Below the pieces are notes generated by a model, which was not told the origin of the DNA, ran no database searches, and worked only from the letters and a program-made list of their open reading frames with translations. Below are positions 35,905 to 47,490 of a stretch of DNA of 64,000 nucleotides, piece by piece; position 1 is the stretch's first letter, and each line of letters begins with the position of its first letter. Both the position numbers and the translations under genes were made by a program. Source of the stretch: Perognathus longimembris pacificus (taxonomy: Eukaryota > Chordata > Mammalia > Rodentia > Heteromyidae); contig NC_063172.1 in NCBI RefSeq assembly GCF_023159225.1, positions 41,607,832 through 41,671,831 on the forward strand. Reading direction: 5' to 3'.

Positions 35905-36515
35905 TGTTCTACTTGTTACCTCCTTTCTCATTTCCCTCCCTCCCACATCCCCCTTACCCTCTCCCCCCAAGAGTTGTGCAGTTGGTTTACAACAAATGAT
36001 TTTGTAATTGTTGCTTTTTGCATGGTCTATCTTTTTGTTCTTTGTCTCTCAATTTTGTTATTCTCTTTCCCTTCCCCAGTTCTAATACCCATATAAACAG
36101 TATCCAGGGTACTCTGATGTGATACAGTGGTAGCAAGGGTACCACCACAGGAAGGGAGTAGAAGAGAAACAAACCTAAAAAAAAACAGTCAGTCAAACAA
36201 ACAGACAAGAAGGAAGAAGAGGAAAAAAAGTGGACGAGTTCACATGGCATGTTGAAAATAATTACAACACTGGTATAACTCTTGTTTCTGTAATGTGGAG
36301 TTCATTCCACTTGACATCTTCTTATGTGATTATATGGGTATAGCTATTGGGGTATTTTGAGCTTCTATCATAACTAGCCTATTCATGTACTAGCTATTCC
36401 CTATGAGGAATACCATAGGGTTTGTTTCTTTGGGTCTGGGTCATTACAATTATATACATTAGGTAGTGAGTACATTTCTTGAGTCCAACTTGTTCCAAAG
36501 TGCATCTTGAAAGCT
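35905..36515 (-). mobile_element. L1 3' UTR, antisense, with a second partial copy
   Basis: 35905-36450 matches the 3' UTR of the L1 copies at 39.1 and 40.3 kb (CTTGTTCTACTTGTTACCTCC, GTTGTGCAGTTGGTTTACAAC, CATATAAACAGTATCCAGGG, ATTCCCTATGAGG). After TTTGGGTCTGGG the sequence returns to an earlier 3' UTR segment (CATTACAATTATATACATTAGG, 36441-36462), so a second L1 3' piece or a local duplication follows. A-rich expansions lie inside (36176-36230). Confidence 0.8.
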
Positions 36516-36586
36516 CTCCCGTCCCAAGGTATGAGTATACACAAATTGATCTAATACAAACCATGGACTGACTTTAATTCATGTAC

Positions 36587-36590
<4 letters not shown>

Positions 36591-36625
<35 letters not shown>
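36591..36625. repeat. (CA)n microsatellite
   Basis: About 17 uninterrupted CA units. Confidence 0.97.
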
Positions 36626-36627
<2 letters not shown>

Positions 36628-36737
36628 TTAGTCTTATGAATTTATGAGCATAAAACAATTATTTTAGCGGATAATGACAATCTAGATTTAGAAAAATATT
36701 TAAAGTATTTCAAGTGTTGTATATGATGGATAACTTG

Positions 36738-36910
36738 AAACATTTTTTATTGTAAAGGTGGTACAGAGAGGGGTTTTACAGTTCCATAAAGAAGGAACTG
36801 AGTACAATTCTTGTCGAACATTATTACCCCCACCCTCATTTCCTCCTGCTTTCCCTCCCCCAACACATCCCTCCCTTTCAAGTTGTAAAGTTCATTTCCA
36901 ACATAGGAAA
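36738..36910 (-). mobile_element. L1 3' terminus, antisense, 5'-truncated
   Basis: The plus strand starts CATTTTTTATTGTAAAGGTGGTACAGAG and runs through the pyrimidine-rich CCCCCACCCTCATTTCCTCC block of the L1 3' UTR. It is truncated after about 170 bases. Confidence 0.8.
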
Positions 36911-38689
36911 GATTTTTATAAGATCACTGTTTGTATATATGTTTGTTTATAAAATGGAAGTAGAATGTTACTTCTTTGATTATTAACTGATCTTCTCATT
37001 ATTCTACTTAAGAGTTAGTGTCAATGTTCCTCATAACATTTTTTTGGTGAGGTGTTCATTTCCCATTGAAATCCTCTTTTACTAACTAATGAGTAATGGT
37101 GGGGAATCTTATTTTCAGGTAAATGTTGTAAATATATCAGTTAACTAGTTCAGTAGGCTACTTGGCTATGGAATCAAGAGGGATTTCATGGATCATTAAT
37201 AAAAGACAGTGAACCCATAAACGAGGGAAGAGAAAGCATGAAGTCACCTCACCATCCAATGCTACAGTCCTTTTGCTAACTTGAATGTTGTCATTCTCCT
37301 TGCTGTAATTTACATTGATTTCAATCTGGCCCAGGCTTATTTTTCTCATTATATTATATTCAGCTTGAATTCTTAGTTCACAAGACTAGAGGAAATCAAT
37401 CGAATGAAAAAAAAGAAGACACAGGAATTCAGAGAAGCTCTCATAAACAGGAAAGAGTACTGAGATCAAGTTATATGCATAGAACACCTCAAAGAAAGTT
37501 AACACTCCCCAAACTCTCATAGTACATTATTCAGAAGCATGTAACTTTATGGAAAACACTACATGTCAGGTAAAGAAATACTTCAAAAAAATCAGATAAC
37601 AGACACAAACACAACTCTCCATTTTTACTAGGAAAAGTATTAAGTTCCTATGCACTTCACTACAATACTGTCATTATTAAGTGATAAATGGCTATTTGCA
37701 TCCAGCTCTCCTTTAAGCTCAAAGGTCATACTTCATGTAAGTACTGTTTATCTTGCTGAATGGTAAATTTAGGCATAACTTTTCAAATATATAATATCTA
37801 AGTCAAGGAAGTATTCTGTGAAAAGTGATTTCTATAAATCCAAAGAGAAGCTTTCAGTATCATTTCATAGAGGTATGTATTATCTGAAAAGAAATCACTG
37901 CCAATTATGCAATTGAATCCTACTGGTATAATTGTATTTCTATGGCACTCGTGATTTATTTATTTATTTTTTGGCTAAGTAGTATTTACAGTTCTGTCAT
38001 TAAGTAGGACTCAATGGTTATTTTCTAATTGAACATATGTTTCCTTTTTGAGCTAAATCTCTATAGTTGACACATTAGGGAGCCCAGGTTTTCAAATTCG
38101 AAGAACAATTTCTCCTTGAAGACCAAAATATGAAAACAAAGATCAGAAAATTGACATTGATTTACAGAGCATCATTGTGCTACAGAGGGAATAAGGATAG
38201 CTTTTATGAAAAAGTTCACAAGTTAAATCAAATAACCCTAATGGATTTGTCTACTTGCCTTTGAACTTTTTTTTTTAACATTGCATAAGGATCAATAAGA
38301 CAGTAGCTTTTTGAAATTCCTCAATTTCACAATATTCAGCATCAGTATTTATTTTTGTTTGTTTTTAATTTACTGTATAGACTGTTGTCATTGGTCTTGC
38401 ATATGGTGTTACAATATTTTCTAATTCCATTGAAATTTCAAAAATTGAGCATTAATCAAAGAGAAGCCAAATAAGATTTTCTTCATTTTTAAGAAATATA
38501 TTTTATTGTAATAAACTTAATCTCTGTACATATCAATATCAGATGCTTATTTTTCTGCATATAATTTAGTATGATAATCACTAACACAGCATCAATGGTC
38601 ATTCTTAATATTAGAAATAATCTTTGATAAGTGAGAAAACATTGTTTCAAATACTTTTCATAAGCATGTCACATTACAAAAGTAAATAC
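36911..38689. other. AT-rich unique DNA, nothing recognised
   Basis: No gene, RNA or repeat could be supported. The minus-strand open frame at 37158-37349 has no motif. Confidence 0.45.
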
Positions 38690-38912
38690 TTGTCAGTGGC
38701 TCATGCATAAAATCCTAGCTACTCAGAAAGATGACATGTGATGACAACTATTTGAAGCAAGCCCAGGCAGGAAAGTTCTTGAAACTGTTATCTCCAAGGT
38801 TCAAGTGGTAGATTGCTAGCCCTGAGCAAAAGGAGCTCACGGACAGCCCAGAGTTCAAGGCCCAGGATTGGCAATGTTTCTTTAAAAAATGAAGATAAAT
38901 AAATAAATAAAT
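38690..38912 (+). mobile_element. B1/ID chimeric SINE, sense
   Basis: A B1-like half (GGCTCATGCATAAAATCCTAGC) leads to the hinge CAGGAAAGTTCTTGAAACTG. An ID-like half follows (GTTCAAGTGGTAGATTGCTAGC, GAGTTCAAGGCCCAGGATTGGC) with a (AAAT)n tail at 38896-38912. Confidence 0.8.
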
Positions 38913-38990
38913 ACAAAGGAGGCAATTACAAACTGAATCTTTTATAATTATAAATTGTTTCATACATACATAATCAAAGGTGGTTTCGTT

Positions 38991-39793
38991 CTTTTTTTCC
39001 TGTATTGACAAAGTGAATTACAGAGGGGTTACTGTTTCATATGTAAGGCAGTGAATACATTTCTTGTTCAACTTGTTGCCTCCTCCTTCATTTCCTCCTC
39101 CTCCCTCTCCTTGTCCCTATGCCACTCATGAGTTGTACAGTTGGTTTACAACAAATGGTTTTATAAGTATTGCATTTGGAATCTTTTGTCCTTTTATCCT
39201 TTGTCTCTCGATTTTGATATTCCCTTTTCCTTCGCTAGTTCTAATACCTGTATAAACAGTAACCTGGAGTATCCAGGTTACTCAGATGAGATGCAATGAT
39301 AGTGGGGGTAAAACCACAGGAAAAGAATATGATTAAAATATAAGGGTACAGTTTCACATGGCATTTTGACAATTATTTGAACAATAATATCACACTTGTT
39401 TCAATAATGTGAAGTTCATTTCACTTAGCGTCATCTTTTGTGTTCATAAGGGCAAAGCTATTGGGCTCTTGGCATCTTTTCCTATGACTAGCCTAAACAT
39501 GTACTAATTATTCCCTATGAGGGAAACCATAGAGTCCATGTTTCTTTAGGTCAGGCTCACTTCACTTAGTAAAGTTTTGCGCAAGTCCTTCCATTTAATT
39601 ACAAATAGGGCAATGTCATTCTTTCCTGAGGGAGGCATATAATTCCATTGTGTATATGTACCACATTTTTCTGATTCATTTGTTTACTGAGGGGCATCTG
39701 GGTTGGTTCCATATTTTGGCAATGACAAATTGTGCTGCGATGAACATTGTTGTGCTGCTGGCTTTACTGTGCTCTTGCTTGTAATCTTTTGGG
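38991..39793 (-). mobile_element. L1 3' end fused to the EIF4B A-tail
   Basis: Antisense L1 3' UTR and the last part of ORF2: T run at 38992-38998, then TGTATTGACAAAGTGAATTACAG, through TTCCCTATGAGGGAAACC. It extends to GTGCTGCGATGAACATTG and CTTGTAATCTTTTGGG at 39793, where it meets the EIF4B A run. About 800 bases long, 5'-truncated. Confidence 0.9.
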
Positions 39794-42473
39794 TTTTTTT
39801 TCTTCCCCCAGGAGATTGTGAGCTTTATTTTATCTTGTCTGGATAGAGGTTTGGTTTTTCTCTCGAATGAATGTTCCAGGATGGAGAGAGGTTAAGAGAA
39901 AGCACAGGATGTAGAGGTCTATTTAGTTTAATCTCCCTTGTTTTCATCTTCACCATCTACAGAGAGAGCAGCATACTTGCTTGCAGAACTGAACTTAGAG
40001 GCTGGATTTTTCTCAGGTTTCTTTGACTCAGGTGAAAATCTAGAGTCTTGATCCTTTCTTGCCATCTTTCCTATCTTATTACCTCCAGTGGTCTTTGTTC
40101 CCATCACCTTCTGGACCACGGCTAGAGCTCCCAGTTTGGCCTTTTGCAACACTCATCTCATCTATTTTATTTTCATCTTTCTTTTTTTTCTTATTTATTG
40201 TCAAAGTGATATACAGAGAGGTTACAGTTTCATACATTAGGCCTTGGATACATTTCTTGTACTGTTTGTTACCTCCTTCCTCATTCCCCCCTCTCCCCCT
40301 TTTTCTCTCCCCCCACGAGTTGTTCAGGTGGTTTACACCAAATGGTTTTGCAAGTATTGCTTTTGTAGTTGTTTGTCTTTTTATCCTTTGTCTCTCTCAA
40401 TTTTGATATTCCCTTTCACTTCCCTAGTTCTAATACCAGTATGTACAGTATCCAGTGTACTCAGATGAGATACAGTGATAGTGATAGTAAGGGAACAACC
40501 ACAGGAAGGGGATACAAGAGGATCATCAACAACAGAAGCTATGGTTTCACGTGGCATTTTGAAAATAATTACAACAGTGATATAATAGTCGCTTCCATAA
40601 CATGGAGTTCATTTCACCTAGCATCATCTTATGCATTCATAAGGGCATAGCTATTAGGCTCTTGTGATCCTCTGCTGTGACTAGCCTAAACCTGTGCTAA
40701 TTATTCCCTATGAGGGACACCATAGAGTCCATGTTTCTTTGGGTCTAGCTCACTTCACTTAGTATAATTTTTTCCAAGTTCTTCCATTTCCTTATGAATG
40801 GGGCAATGCCATTTTTTTCTGATAGAGGGATAAAATTCCATTGTGTAGATGTACCACATTTTCCTGATCCATTCGTCTACAGAGGGGCATCTGGGTTGGT
40901 TCCATAAATTGCTGGCCCTTCTTTGCTGGCCCTTCCTCATGTGGCTGAGCTAAGCTACTTTTCCTTCACCACTTGTAGAGGTTTGCTATTCTGTGTCCTG
41001 AGCTCTGAGATTGAGCAGGAGGGTTAAAAGTCCCCTTTGGCAGAGGGGCGGGAATTACCTTTAGAGGCTAATCAGGTTCAGGAGGCTTAGAACTTGGAGA
41101 GTGACAGTCTTCCTCTTCATTGAGTTTTATTTTCTAGAGACTTCTCACTCTCTTTCCTTCGGGCATTTCAAACAGGTGTGGTAGAAGTTCCAGTCTGTGA
41201 TGATTCACTTTCTGTCCTTGATCTTCTTTCTCATTCCTTAGTTTCTTCACTTCAACAGCTTGGGTTTCTCTCCCTGGGCCGCCGTTCTAGTTTTGGTTCA
41301 TCCAGCTGGCCGCTGCAGTTTCTCCTGCTCCTTTTGCAGCTATTCTTCCACTCTCTTTCTCTAGAAGCTGTGTCAACAGCCTTTGCCACTTCAAAGATAG
41401 AAACTGCTCGACTGAACTGAGAGGTTCTAGCAGAGGAATCATCTTTAGGAGTACTCCGAGGCTTTAAATTCAGTTTGGGTCTTTGGGGGAGACCTCTATC
41501 ATCACGCCTATAGTCATCCCAAGAGTAATTATCTCTGGAGCCCCATGAGCAATTGCCTCATCTCTCATATCGATCTTCATAGCGGTCCCCACCTCATTTG
41601 TAGTCATCATCCCTATGGTACCTCCTACCAAATGCTCTTCTACCACTGCCTATCCTGGAATCATAGCCTCTGTCATAGTTTCTGCTGCCACGGTAATCGT
41701 ACCGATCCCAGCCCCATAGCAATCCATATCCCTGAGTGGGCCATCCCAATAGCCATCCAGGTAGCGGTCTAAATCTTAAGGTGTCGATACTTGTCTCCAA
41801 AGCTATGATCATCTCTTCTAGGTGGGTAGTCATCAAAGCTGTCTGTAGCAGGACAGGCTCTTCAACTGGTATCTGTTTTGTCAGAATCCTGATTTCTATC
41901 TCTGCCAAAGGAGTGATCATCCCTACCTTAATCCTGTGCTTGGTCAGCAACATCTCCAATTCTCCTGTTACCTAAGGACTCTTTATTGAGACTTAGGGCA
42001 TGAGTAGGGAGTCCAAGCCCTCAAATTCAGAATAACCAAAACCTTTCAACATTTCTGGATTGCTGGGTCCCTGTGGTAAGCACACTTCACTGATATTATT
42101 CCTCTGAAGAATTCCTTAATGGAGTCTTCAGTTACGTCATAAGTCAGGTTACCTAGAAAAGCAATGTAGGTGGCGATTTGGGAAGCTGTCTCCAGTAGAT
42201 ATTGGGTCTCCAACAGCCCCCTGAGCAGTGGATAGGATGGAACGGTCAAATGGAGGTTCCTTATAGACATCATCATCATTACTATGTCAAACTGTTGAAA
42301 CATCTACTTCCAGATCGTCTGTCTCATCAGCCCATTTGACCGGCTTGGGGGCAGAAAGGCTTCCTCCACCAATTCCCCCATCCTCAGCCAGAAAGTCTGT
42401 TAGGGAGATAGTTTTCTCCTTCTTATTCTTCTTTTTTGCTGAGGCTGCCACGTTGGGAGAGGGAGAGAGAATG
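39794..42473 (-). pseudogene. EIF4B: EIF4B processed pseudogene, split by an L1
   Basis: Intronless copy of the mRNA for translation initiation factor eIF4B, an RNA-binding cofactor of the eIF4A helicase. From the minus-strand 5' end: the start codon is GTG (42449-42451), then the N-terminal Lys-rich stretch and TISLTDFLAEDGG-like sequence. The RRM follows (TAFLGNLTYDVTEDSIKEFF, near 42100-42160). The Asp/Arg/Tyr/Gly-rich region is near 41600-41750 (YDRGYDSRIGSGRRAFG). The C-terminal part has NPASKFSSASKYAALSVDGE (39930-40000). The ancestral stop corresponds to 39919-39921. The 3' UTR has AATAAA (plus-strand 39824-39829), followed by an A run at 39794-39801. Many frameshifts and stops, an altered start and an L1 at 40182-40908 make it non-functional. 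Confidence 0.95.
40182..40908 (-). mobile_element. 5'-truncated L1 inserted within the EIF4B pseudogene
   Basis: Antisense L1 3' end. A T run at 40182-40189, then ATTGTCAAAGTGATATACAG, the full 3' UTR and the end of ORF2 to TTGGTTCCATAAA. It splits the EIF4B sequence between codons matching EEGP-KK on the right and KDENK on the left, in an A-rich target (AAAGAAAGATGAAAA on the minus strand). A short A-rich TSD (AAAGAA-like) is plausible but merges with the tail. At the 5' junction a 10-12-bp piece of EIF4B (GCTGGCCCTTC-TTT) is duplicated (40911-40934). Confidence 0.9.
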
Positions 42474-42487
42474 CAAAAGGTGGTTTC

Positions 42488-45384
42488 TTAGTATAATTAA
42501 AATGGTAATTTCACAGTAATATTCGATTGTCATATAATTTTACATCTAGTTGTTATCATTCCATATATTCCATTTATATTTGGGTTATTATTTACATTTT
42601 ACAACCTAAATATGTATTTAACATATAGTAAACACATGGTTTTAAAATGTTGTAGCTCATGTTACCATCTTAATTTTAAAAATTCAAGTGCAATATATTA
42701 TGGGTATAAGATCACTGAAATAGTACAAAAGTATAAATTAGTATTTGAAATCATGAAATAAGTAAATTTTCTATCTTTTAAGCTCTTACTTAAACTTATA
42801 CCAATGAATGTATTAATGCTAAATACATATCAGAGTGGAAATGCAAATAAAGTGAATCTCAAGTACCCATAATTCATTTATTTTAACAGCATAAACTTGT
42901 TACCTGTCTGTAATATTTCAATCACCACTCTCTCTTTCTATTTTTTCTTCTCTCTCTCATTTGCCAAGAACTCCCACTGAGCTGCAACTAGCTCCTATTA
43001 TCCTTTCCTTTTTATGCTTTCACATTTCTCCCCACTGACCACAGGCAAATGAAGTATGTTTAATTCAAATATTAATGTTGACAGTAAGATCAATACAAAT
43101 ATCACTTAATAGCACAAAATTTTTTTTTATTTTAGCTTCTTTCTTTAAGTATATTTTATTATATATTATTCAATTTGTAACTGAACAGTGTTTGTACATA
43201 AGATGTATTGCATGCAGTAATTAGCTTAACTGATATTAAAGATAACTTGTTTAGTTGCAGTTATTTTGTACTCATTAAAAAATCACTCCAATGATCATTA
43301 AGTTTTTTGAGAGTACTATGTTTATTAGTCAGTTCAAAACTGCAAGATGTTTCTATTTTAATTTTAATCACATTTCATTTGTTACATGAAATTTGTCTAT
43401 AAATAGAATATTTCCAAATGAAATATTTGACTATTACATGCAAAAGAACTAAAGGCAAGATAAATGTTTGAGCCTTTGTTGTATGTTAAATGATTTGTAG
43501 AAGTATTGTCATCTCACAGCATCAAATACTGTTGCAAACAGATTTCGATGGTATTTGATATGAAATTATTAATGTATAGTTATTTATAATATTACTTTTT
43601 GATGAAAAATCCAGTTGATGACCTTCAGTTCATTGTCTTTAAAGCAATATTTCAGTTGTTTATGGTAGATTAAACATTTTCACATATAATAAATATGTGA
43701 TACCTGGGATTCTGAAAAGCAGTACTTTGTCAGAATATTGGCAAATATCATATTTGTCCAAATTGCATCCTTGTAGAAAAGCAGGACTGATACTTTCTGT
43801 TAAATATAACTTACTTTTATTTTCTTTTAGTTTATTTTCCTTTAGATTATTTTCTTTTGGTTCTTTCACCTGTCAATTTCAAGAAAAGAAGAAGTGTATA
43901 TAAAATACTAGAATTAAAAAAAAATAAAGCTGTACTGTGGAATGTTTACTTCTATCAGAGCACACTGTGTTGATGATATGTTTAAAAACAGAAAAAATAT
44001 TCTTTGATATTAACATTAGCCTAAGGACAAGGTCAATAAGAAAATGCAACATCTTCATTGTAAGCTAATACTGAATTTTCTATATTTTTAACAGTAATAA
44101 CAAATGATCCCAGATTGTTAGTACTACATTACAAGATTATGAGATACCTAAGTATGATCCATGTCATGTTGCCATCCCTACATATTAATTGTATTAAAGT
44201 AAAATTCCTAGCCACACATTTTTCTATTATTAGTGTTTGGTCTAGTCTCAAAACTAAGAGGTAATCTCTTAGTTGCAAGTATTTTGAGGAACCTTATTTC
44301 CATTTTAAGATATGCCACACTAATGTATACTATTTAATGCTTGTGGAAAGCATGTAATTTTTCTTTTTGTTACAAGAATGAGCTTAAAGATATTTGAGGG
44401 ATCCTTAAGGGTTAATGTCCTACTTCCATGAAAAGTACATTCATACCTAACAAACATTTCTTTATACCAATAACATTACTTTTTTTTCAGTGTAGAGAAG
44501 ATTAGTCATGCCTTTATCAACTTCTTCATGACTAATTTTAACAGTTTAGGCAGGTAGCATTCAAATTTCTTTTTTGTCTTTGTTTGTTTTCTTTTGTTTT
44601 ACTCCAAAGGAAATATCACATACCATTAGTAAATAATGAATAAGCAAACATATATCATTTAATAATTTGTAAACTTATGAATGAATTGTGATTAGTTTTT
44701 AGAAAATAGATCAATTAAAATTCTGTGTAAACACAATGTAAGGCAAAAGAAACCCTGCAGTAACAACACACCATACATGCATTTCTAAGTACTAGGTCAG
44801 ATCAGTAAGGGTGCAATGCTGCCACATAATTTGCTTTATAGACTATGTGCCTGTTTATGACACAGCAGCCAGTCAAATCATTTCATTCATGCTTGGAAAA
44901 AATGATTATCTTCTTTCTTTTGACTTTTATAAGTTTACAGCAAAGGCCTAACATATATCAAGACATTTATTATTAATTTTTAAGTAGTAGGGATGTCTAC
45001 AGTTTTCTCATTTCTGATAAGATTAGAAAATCTGGACCATCTTCTTTATAGTATATTTGTATTTATTAAGAATGTTTGCTATATTATATCTGTGTTAAAT
45101 TCTCAGGCCTAATAGGTTGAATTGTAAGAAACAGTGACCTACTTCACACAAATTTCCCTTTTATGTCAGGGCAAAAGACAGGAGAGTTCAGCCTGAAACC
45201 CAAATAATGTGCACGTGTAAGGTAGATAAAAGAACTGAGGCTGGTAGGAGGGTAGGATACATTTATTAGTATCTTAGTCTTATTTCTGTCCTGAAAAGGG
45301 GAAGCACTATGGAAAGTTAAGAGAAATCCCATAACATTGGGGAGTGTGGTGAGGAAGGAGGAAGTCTACCTCTCAGGTGTTTAA
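42488..45384. other. AT-rich unique DNA, nothing recognised
   Basis: About 2.9 kb with no supported gene or interspersed repeat. The Lys-rich minus-strand frame at 43660-43869 comes from a TTTTAGTTTATTTTCCTTTAG-like local repeat. Confidence 0.45.
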
Positions 45385-45419
45385 TTTTTTTCATCATAGA
45401 AATCCTTTACTTCTCATTC

Positions 45420-46997
45420 ATAGTTGTTGTTTTTTTAATTTTTGAGGCTATTACAAAAGAAGTTGCTTTACTGATGTCAGCCTCACTCTTCCTATTGTTG
45501 GCATACAGAAAAGCCATTGATTTTTTTTGAGGGTTAATTTTATACCCTGCTATTTGTCAAAGTTTCAGATCAGCTTGAATAAATTGGGAGTAGAATCTAT
45601 GGTGTTCTGTAAAGACAGCATCATGTCATCTGCAAAGAGGGAAAGTTTTACTTCATTTCCCATATTTGGATCCCCTTTATGGTCACATCTTGCCTTATTG
45701 CTGTAGGTAGGAATTCTAATACTATGTTGAAGAGGGGTAGAGAACAGACATCGTTGTCTTGTTCCTGATTTAAAAGCAGATACCCTGAAAACATTACAGG
45801 AAGTAAAAGGAGAAACACAAGGACTTCTTAGCATATGTCAAAACTTTCTTAATAAAGACACAGAAACATGAAAAATTAAAGAAAGGTTGGACAAACGGAA
45901 ATGAACTAAACTGCAGAGGTTCTACAAAGGGCATAGCTAGCAAAACAAATAGAAAGCCCACAGATTGAGAGAAGATTTTCATTAGCCATATAACAGACAA
46001 GGACTCATATCTAAACTATACCTACAGCTCATGAAATCAACTTCACTAAAAAAAAAACAAACACAAAGAAACAAACACCCCATCAAAAAGTGGGCTAAAA
46101 GTTTAAGAGAGACTTCTCTGAAGGGGAAATGAAAATGACCAAGATACCCATGAAGAAATTCTCAACATCTCTGGCCATAAAAGAAATGCAAATCAGAATA
46201 ACATTGAGATTGCACCTTATCCCAGTTAGAATGGCCATTATCAATAAATCTAATAACAGCAGATGCTTGTGAGGATGTGGCCAAAAGAGAATGCTACTGC
46301 ACTGTTGGTGGGAGTGCAAACTTACTTAACCACTCTGGAAAGCAGTATGGAGGTTCCTCCAAAAGCTAAACATAGAGCTCTACTATGACACAGCAATCCT
46401 ACTTCTGGGCATTTACCCAAATGATTACAAACAAGGCTATAATAAAGCTACCACTACAAACATGTTCAGACCTAAAGAAACAGAGATTCCATGGTTTCCC
46501 TCATTTGTAATAATAAGTATATGTCTAGGATAGTCCTGGAAGAGGCTCAAATTAGCTCAATAGCTATGTACACATGATCACATAAGATGCTGCTGAGTGA
46601 ACTACAAGATATGGAAACAAGATGTTTTTCATTATTGTTTTCACTGTACTATGTGAAAATTTTTTATTTTTTTATTTTTATTTCCTGTGTTTTATTCTCT
46701 GTTGTCACTGTATTTGATTTTGGTACTTTGGATATTGTATATATGTTTATCTAAATCAGGGAAAGGAAGGGGAATATCAAAATGGTGCAAAGGGAAAACC
46801 AATGCAAAGCAATACTCACAAGAAAATGTGTTGGAAATTCACTGTACAATTGGGGTATGGGACCATGGGGGAGGGAAAATGGGCCAATATTTAGGGAGGT
46901 GGTAAAAAGTTAGACAAGAAATGCCCTCCCTATCCTACATATGTAAATGTAACTCCTCTGTACATCACCTTGACAATAAAATAAAATTTTAAAAAGT
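45420..46997 (+). mobile_element. 5'-inverted (twin-primed) L1
   Basis: The left part, 45420-45780, is antisense ORF2 including the reverse transcriptase active-site region: the minus strand encodes EVKLSLFADDMMLSLQNTID with the FADD motif. The right part, 45781-46997, is sense L1. It runs from the ORF2 C-terminal third (CCTGAAAACATTACAGGAAG, CTGGCCATAAAAGAAATGCAAATC, TGCACTGTTGGTGGGAGTGCA) through the 3' UTR. It ends in the terminal CTCTGTACATCACCTTGACAATAAAATAAAATTTTAAAAAG. The abrupt strand switch at about 45780 is the twin-priming signature. Stops and indels inactivate all coding parts. Confidence 0.9.
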
Positions 46998-47165
46998 CTG
47001 CTCCAGGCACACAGACAGAATGGGTGCAGAGATTGCTAACAAGACAATAGTTGTAAGAACACACTGCATTTTGGTGTCTACAGGTAAGGCAGAAGAAGTT
47101 AGATCCACACCCAATGTCACTGCAGTAGTAGGTCTTTTTAATTCCAGTAGCTGTAAACATAAAAC
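46998..47165 (-). other. Unidentified protein-like stretch next to an L1 end
   Basis: On the minus strand the sequence below 47165 follows an acceptor-like TTTTATGTTTACAG. It stays open in two frames for about 50 codons. One ends in a hydrophobic segment (CVLTTIVLLAISAPILSVCL), and the other is unusually Cys-rich (YYCSDIGCGSNFFCLTCRHQ). The open stretch stops at the L1 A-tail boundary (46997). I recognise neither product. It may be a truncated exon, a retrocopy fragment or chance; short length and lack of a match keep confidence low. Confidence 0.15.
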
Positions 47166-47271
47166 ATAGAAATGGTGAAACCGAAAGATTAACATTACTA
47201 AAGAGTTGTTAGTGTGTGTTAGTGTGTATGTAGTATGTACTTAAGTGTGTATGTGTCTATACTTTTTATTC

Positions 47272-47490
47272 ATTTTTTATTGTCAAAGTGATATACAGAG
47301 GGGTTATAGTTTCATATGTAAGACAGTGCGTACCTTCCTTATCCAAATTGATACCTCCTCCTTTATTTTTTCCCACCTTCCTCCTTCTCCATTTCCCTTC
47401 CACCCATGAGTTATACAGTTGGTTTACACCAATAGTTTTGTAATTGTTGCTATTACATTGGTTTGTCTTTTATATCCTTTGTCTATATTT
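47272..47490 (-). mobile_element. L1 3' terminus, antisense, 5'-truncated
   Basis: Starts CATTTTTTATTGTCAAAGTGATATACAGAGG and runs through CATGAGTTATACAGTTGGTT to TATCCTTTGTCTAT. About 220 bases of L1 3' UTR. Confidence 0.88.

Larger units (their letters stand above)
38975..42487 (-). mobile_element. Composite EIF4B-L1 retro-insertion with one shared TSD
   Basis: The unit at 38988-42473 reads on the minus strand as EIF4B 5' UTR, coding part, 3' UTR and a short A run, then directly L1 3' UTR and an L1 A-tail. It is flanked by CAAAGGTGGTTTC at 38975-38987 and CAAAAGGTGGTTTC at 42474-42487 (one extra A). One TSD around both parts means either a single chimeric insertion made by template switching, or an L1 that later landed exactly in the pseudogene's A-tail. 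A separate L1 sits inside the EIF4B part. Confidence 0.82.

Noticed and set aside
41178..41420. Plus-strand 80-codon frame in the EIF4B region
   Set aside because: Shadow of the minus-strand EIF4B pseudogene.
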